In this document: positions 7,121-8,207 of the stretch, in pieces
Layout: every line of letters starts with the position of its first letter
How positions within the stretch are numbered: the stretch's first letter is position 1
DNA from: Allobrachymonas sp.
GTDB lineage: Bacteria > Pseudomonadota > Gammaproteobacteria > Burkholderiales > Burkholderiaceae_C
NCBI GenBank assembly: GCA_017996515.1
Contig: JAGOGU010000055.1
Location: 1-8,207 of the forward strand
Direction of reading: 5' to 3'
Length of the DNA stretch: 8,207 bases
Notes under the pieces: generated by a model
What the model saw: the letters and a program-made list of their open reading frames with translations, nothing else
The model's database searches: none
What the model was told of the DNA's origin: nothing
Translations under genes and position numbers: made by a program

Positions 7121-7989
7121 TTCAATCCTGCGGATGACACAGTCTCATGCCGCTGCTGCTGCGCCGGCACGTCCTGCTCTTGAAACAGTTGCATGAAAAA
7201 CGCCGTCCAGTTCACTTTGCGCACGGTTGCCAGTGTCGCCCACAGACTGCTGCGATCGGATTTAGGCAAAAACAGGCGTCTACCCAGCAATACTTCGGCC
7301 AGGAAAAAAACCGCCATCAGAACAGGCGCTACCCCCAGCGAAAAAAACGCCCAAGTCTGCGCCGATGCAGCCACAAACAACAGCGCCGACACCAGCCACA
7401 GCCCCGCAATCCACAAGGCCCAGGCCAAGGTCACGCCCCGGGTATAACGCCACACGGCAGGCGTCATGACGGGATGCGACAACACAGCCACCGCCGAGCA
7501 CAAAGGCGTTTTCCCGGGTAACAGAGAGCGCGCAAAAACCGCCACCATGAGCCACAGCATCACGGCCTCTTGCAGAAAATAAAACAGGCGCACGCGCTGC
7601 GGGCTGACCAGCAAAACGTTCTGTAGCTGCATCAACCCGACCGCCAGCGCCACAAGCAACAGCAGCAGTGTCACCCGAACCGGCCAATACCAGCGCGGAT
7701 GCGATACCCGCTGCACCAGCGCCATGCCCAGCCAATAACCAAGCGGCAACACAAAAGGCAGCAAAGTCCACCAGCGCGGCTCGCGTTGAATGCAGCACCA
7801 AAAAATCACTGCCACATAGACCATCCACCCCGCTCCACGGGCAACCACCTTGACTTTTTGCCACTGGAAAGAGGGGCCATTTGCCACTCCCCGATGCGCA
7901 CCGGATGCAGCAGCATCAGGCAGCGGGCTGACAGGCTCGCCTGCAACACGCAACCGCGCCGAGCGCTCCTTGTCCATCATTTGCTGCAT
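7117..7989 (-). CDS. COG4648-type multi-pass inner-membrane protein of APE-like clusters
   Basis: Integral membrane protein of unknown biochemical role, 290 residues, resembling the conserved COG4648 protein found between the ACP and AMP-ligase genes of APE clusters (apeG position, from memory). About six hydrophobic segments are visible at residues 53-68, 74-93, 102-121, 133-153, 186-208 and 213-235. A family-like stretch RYTRGVTLAWALW (181-193) precedes the fifth. The C-terminus is soluble and polar (residues 250-290). The first 48 residues are hydrophilic and look longer than I expect for the family. The ATG at 7989 was chosen because AAGAGA lies about 9 bases upstream; ATGs at 7980 and 7977 are alternatives. 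Reading further upstream would run into the ACP gene in another frame and shows no start with a ribosome site. Its TGA overlaps the ligase ATG by 4 bases, indicating translational coupling. Family assignment is fairly secure; function is not. Confidence 0.85.
   Translation of the reverse strand: MQQMMDKERSARLRVAGEPVSPLPDAAASGAHRGVANGPSFQWQKVKVVARGAGWMVYVAVIFWCCIQREPRWWTLLPFVLPLGYWLGMALVQRVSHPRWYWPVRVTLLLLLVALAVGLMQLQNVLLVSPQRVRLFYFLQEAVMLWLMVAVFARSLLPGKTPLCSAVAVLSHPVMTPAVWRYTRGVTLAWALWIAGLWLVSALLFVAASAQTWAFFSLGVAPVLMAVFFLAEVLLGRRLFLPKSDRSSLWATLATVRKVNWTAFFMQLFQEQDVPAQQQRHETVSSAGLK
7126..7131 (-). promoter_or_regulatory. Ribosome binding site of the ligase-dehydratase gene
   Basis: GCAGGA is read on the minus strand five bases before the ATG at 7120. 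It lies inside the last codons of the upstream membrane-protein gene and supports the ATGA start/stop overlap (7117-7120) as the true start. Confidence 0.6.
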
Positions 7990-8020
7990 CGAACCCGATC
8001 TCTTGCTGCACGCCTCGGCT

Positions 8021-8207
8021 TCAGGCGTTTTGCTGCTTATCCACGATATATTGCGCCAAAGTGCGCAAAGAGCCGAATATCTTGGCATTGTCGGCATCGC
8101 CCGCCTTGATTTGCGTGCCATATGTGCGTGCAACCACCAGGGAAATTTCCAGAATATCGATCGAATCCAGCCCCAAACCCTCGCGATACAGCGGCGCATC
8201 GGGGTCG
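8021..8207 (-). CDS. Acyl carrier protein, C-terminal part (5' end outside window)
   Basis: Acyl carrier protein (ACP), probably the one that carries the growing aryl-polyene chain as a phosphopantetheine thioester in the cytoplasm. The in-frame reading enters at 8206 and gives 61 residues before a TGA stop at 8021-8023. The phosphopantetheine site is visible as GLGLDSIDILEIS, with the modified serine encoded at 8162-8164. This is followed by the usual hydrophobic helix II (ILEISLVV), an acidic stretch and a final helix (LRTLAQYIVDKQQ), the normal C-terminal half of an ACP of about 80-90 residues. The N-terminal 20-30 residues lie beyond the window. It is the most upstream gene here and is followed 31 bases later by the COG4648-type membrane protein. 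APE clusters typically carry two tandem ACP genes (apeE and apeF); which one this corresponds to cannot be decided from the fragment. Confidence 0.93.
   Translation of the reverse strand, partial: DPDAPLYREGLGLDSIDILEISLVVARTYGTQIKAGDADNAKIFGSLRTLAQYIVDKQQNA

Noticed and set aside
7990..8199. Upstream extension of the COG4648-like gene to 8199
   Set aside because: This stretch is the ACP gene in another frame; the ACP reading has the clear GLGLDS motif and a stop at 8021.

Overview
The window is a dense run of co-directional genes, all on the minus strand and read from position 8207 down to position 1. Eight protein-coding genes fill almost all of it. Gaps are 46 bases or fewer, and two junctions are 4-base ATGA stop/start overlaps, so this looks like the middle of one long operon. 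I see no RNA gene, mobile element, CRISPR array, convincing promoter or terminator. No stretch longer than 300 bases lacks a gene. The fairly high G+C content, codon use and protein sequences suggest a beta-proteobacterium, most likely of the Burkholderiales (Comamonadaceae-like). That placement is inference from style, not from a marker gene.

The gene content and order match an aryl-polyene (APE)-type pathway, a type II fatty-acid-synthase/polyketide-like system that builds an aryl-capped polyene and attaches it to an outer-membrane lipid. In transcription order the window holds: (1) the 3' part of an acyl carrier protein gene (8021-8207); (2) a COG4648-type multi-pass membrane protein (7117-7989); (3) an acyl-AMP ligase fused to a C-terminal hotdog dehydratase domain (5270-7120); (4) an LpxL/HtrB-like lysophospholipid acyltransferase (4324-5265); (5) a LolA-like periplasmic lipoprotein-carrier protein with a signal peptide (3663-4277); (6) an MMPL/RND-family exporter of 804 residues (1203-3617); (7) a membrane-anchored NodB-type polysaccharide deacetylase (275-1201); and (8) the 5' end of a beta-ketoacyl synthase gene (1-278).

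A plausible working model, by analogy with characterised APE clusters, is as follows. The ligase domain activates an aryl acid and loads it on the carrier protein. Ketosynthase, ketoreductase and dehydratase cycles extend it, with the partners presumably encoded outside the window. The inner-membrane acyltransferase transfers acyl or polyene chains to a lipid or sugar carrier. The MMPL pump and LolA-like protein move the product to the outer membrane. The deacetylase may trim an N-acetylated sugar in the conjugate.

The main departures from the cluster layout I recall are the ligase-dehydratase fusion, an acyltransferase without a fused glycosyltransferase, no thioesterase at the expected place, and a membrane-anchored polysaccharide deacetylase between exporter and ketosynthase. 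The locus type is known, so I do not claim a new class of system, but this version has features worth checking.
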